In this document: piece by piece, positions 62,961 through 64,000 of the stretch
Position numbering within the stretch: position 1 is the first letter of the stretch
How the letters are laid out: each line of letters begins with the position of its first letter
Source of the DNA: Luscinia megarhynchos
Taxonomy: Eukaryota > Chordata > Aves > Passeriformes > Turdidae
Direction of reading: 5' to 3'
NCBI GenBank assembly: GCA_034336665.1
Contig: CM067566.1
Span: 21,248,330-21,312,329 of the forward strand
Length of the DNA stretch: 64,000 nt
Translations under genes and position numbers: made by a program
Notes under the pieces: generated by a model
What the model was told of the DNA's origin: nothing
The model's input: the letters and a program-made list of their open reading frames with translations, nothing else
Database searches by the model: none

Positions 62961-64000
62961 CTAGTCCTTAGCTAGGCAGTGACCTAGATAATTAATGTGA
63001 AAAACTGGAAGATCTAGATGATGTTTGAAATTCACTAGCTAGCACCTTCAAAAAGCTTACAAATAACCAGATTTTTTTTTTTTCTGAGAATGATAATATA
63101 TTTTTTTGAATGAGTCGCAAACAACAAACAGATGATTTATTCTTATTTTGGTAAACTCATGGTGAGCTCTGGATGGTCAGACAGAAACCTAACCTGATTT
63201 TTCCAATAATAATAAACTCATCTATCTTAGCTATATGAAATCACCCTTCTGAAGGGAAGCTATTGTAACTTATATAATATCAAAACAACTGGACCATTAT
63301 AAAAGTACTTTCATCTTGAACAATTTCTATTAGGAAGTTCTATATCTTGTTAAGTTATTGGGTCTCATAAATCAAAGGCTAGGTTTTCTGTCAAGTCACA
63401 CTTTCCCTTAACAGGAGGTTAGTTTCCAAAAACAGCTGTGTTACTTGAGACGTGTAACTTGCAGATCAGTGAAGTGAAAGGCTCACCTCAGCTGGAAATG
63501 ATATTTCACTCCCAAAAAGTCATTATGGGATACGATGTGACAAGGCATGCCCTTCACTTCACTGACGTGCATACCATATGGCACAAAATGCCACAACCTG
63601 TTCAAGTTTAGGATGTGCAGCTCACGCAGCTGCATAGCTGTATTTTTTTATTTTTCATGTAAGCATTAGTGTGAAACTGTGAAGCAGGAGGAAACTAATA
63701 GGACAGTGTTTCAGACTAGTGATTCCTACCCATAGACATAATTTGAAGACCCAAACCAAACTACTTATATGGCTCCATTCCCAAGAGCCTACAACGGTGT
63801 GAATCAAAGATTCACTGCACTAAAGGGGAAAATATCTCTCAATGGTACCTTTCCTGGGGTAGAAATTAATTTTAATTAGCTAAAAACTATTTCAGGCATT
63901 TTTCTGTTGTCTGCAAGTCAGATGATGTGCACATCATTATGTATTCCACCTTCTCCTGGGTCAATCAGCTTCTGCTATGGTGGTCTGTGCTCCATACAGC
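62961..64000. other. AT-rich non-coding stretch, nothing recognised
   Basis: No gene or repeat family is seen up to the end of the window. Confidence 0.5.

Overview
This is a 64 kb piece of AT-rich vertebrate nuclear DNA, almost certainly from a bird. The evidence is the repeat content. At least eleven CR1 (chicken repeat 1) LINE fragments lie on both strands, several ending in the 3' tail built on ATTCTRTGATT that is typical of avian CR1. There is also a betaretrovirus-like (class II) endogenous retrovirus pol remnant and a solo-LTR-like insertion. I recognise no mammalian SINE, L1 or Alu sequence, no bacterial gene organisation and no CRISPR array.

No protein-coding gene can be assigned with confidence. 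The window reads as intergenic or deep intronic sequence (a gene desert). Nearly all open frames over 60 codons are chance frames, shadows of CR1/ERV sequence, or frames held open by a GT-rich satellite. The best candidate for unannotated coding sequence is weak: an 87-codon frame at 8629-8889, with a TATA-like box about 60 bp upstream and a splice-donor-like AAG|GTATGA exactly in phase at its end.

Layout. 1-11.4 kb: AT-rich, with an internally deleted minus-strand CR1 (3.0-3.85 kb), a CR1 tail (5.13-5.27 kb) and the candidate exon (8.6-8.9 kb). 11.4-12.3 kb: the most distinctive segment, a GT-rich microsatellite passing into a composite minisatellite whose GC-rich cassettes merge into a CpG island holding a near-consensus CTCF motif at 12155-12173 (minus strand). 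13.1-13.7 kb: minus-strand CR1 interrupted by an LTR-like piece. 14.2-14.7 kb: unidentified GC-rich block. 17.1-17.8 kb: degraded protease/reverse-transcriptase remnant of an ERV on the minus strand. 20.9-25.6 kb: a cluster of CR1 copies, one split by a 315 bp LTR-like insertion (25202-25516) flanked by a 6 bp duplication GGTGGG. 25.65-43.3 kb: long AT-rich stretch with only simple repeats and a perfect 13 bp-arm hairpin. 43.3-44.5 kb: two same-strand CR1 copies in tandem. 48.6-49.06 kb: minus-strand CR1 reverse-transcriptase fragment. 49.1-64 kb: AT-rich, with two unidentified GC-richer blocks and a small CR1 scrap.

Functionally, the only part with a plausible present-day role is the CpG island/CTCF segment, which could be a promoter or insulator. 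Everything else that can be named is inactive retroelement debris. Family assignments rest on recognised sequence features; no database search was possible.
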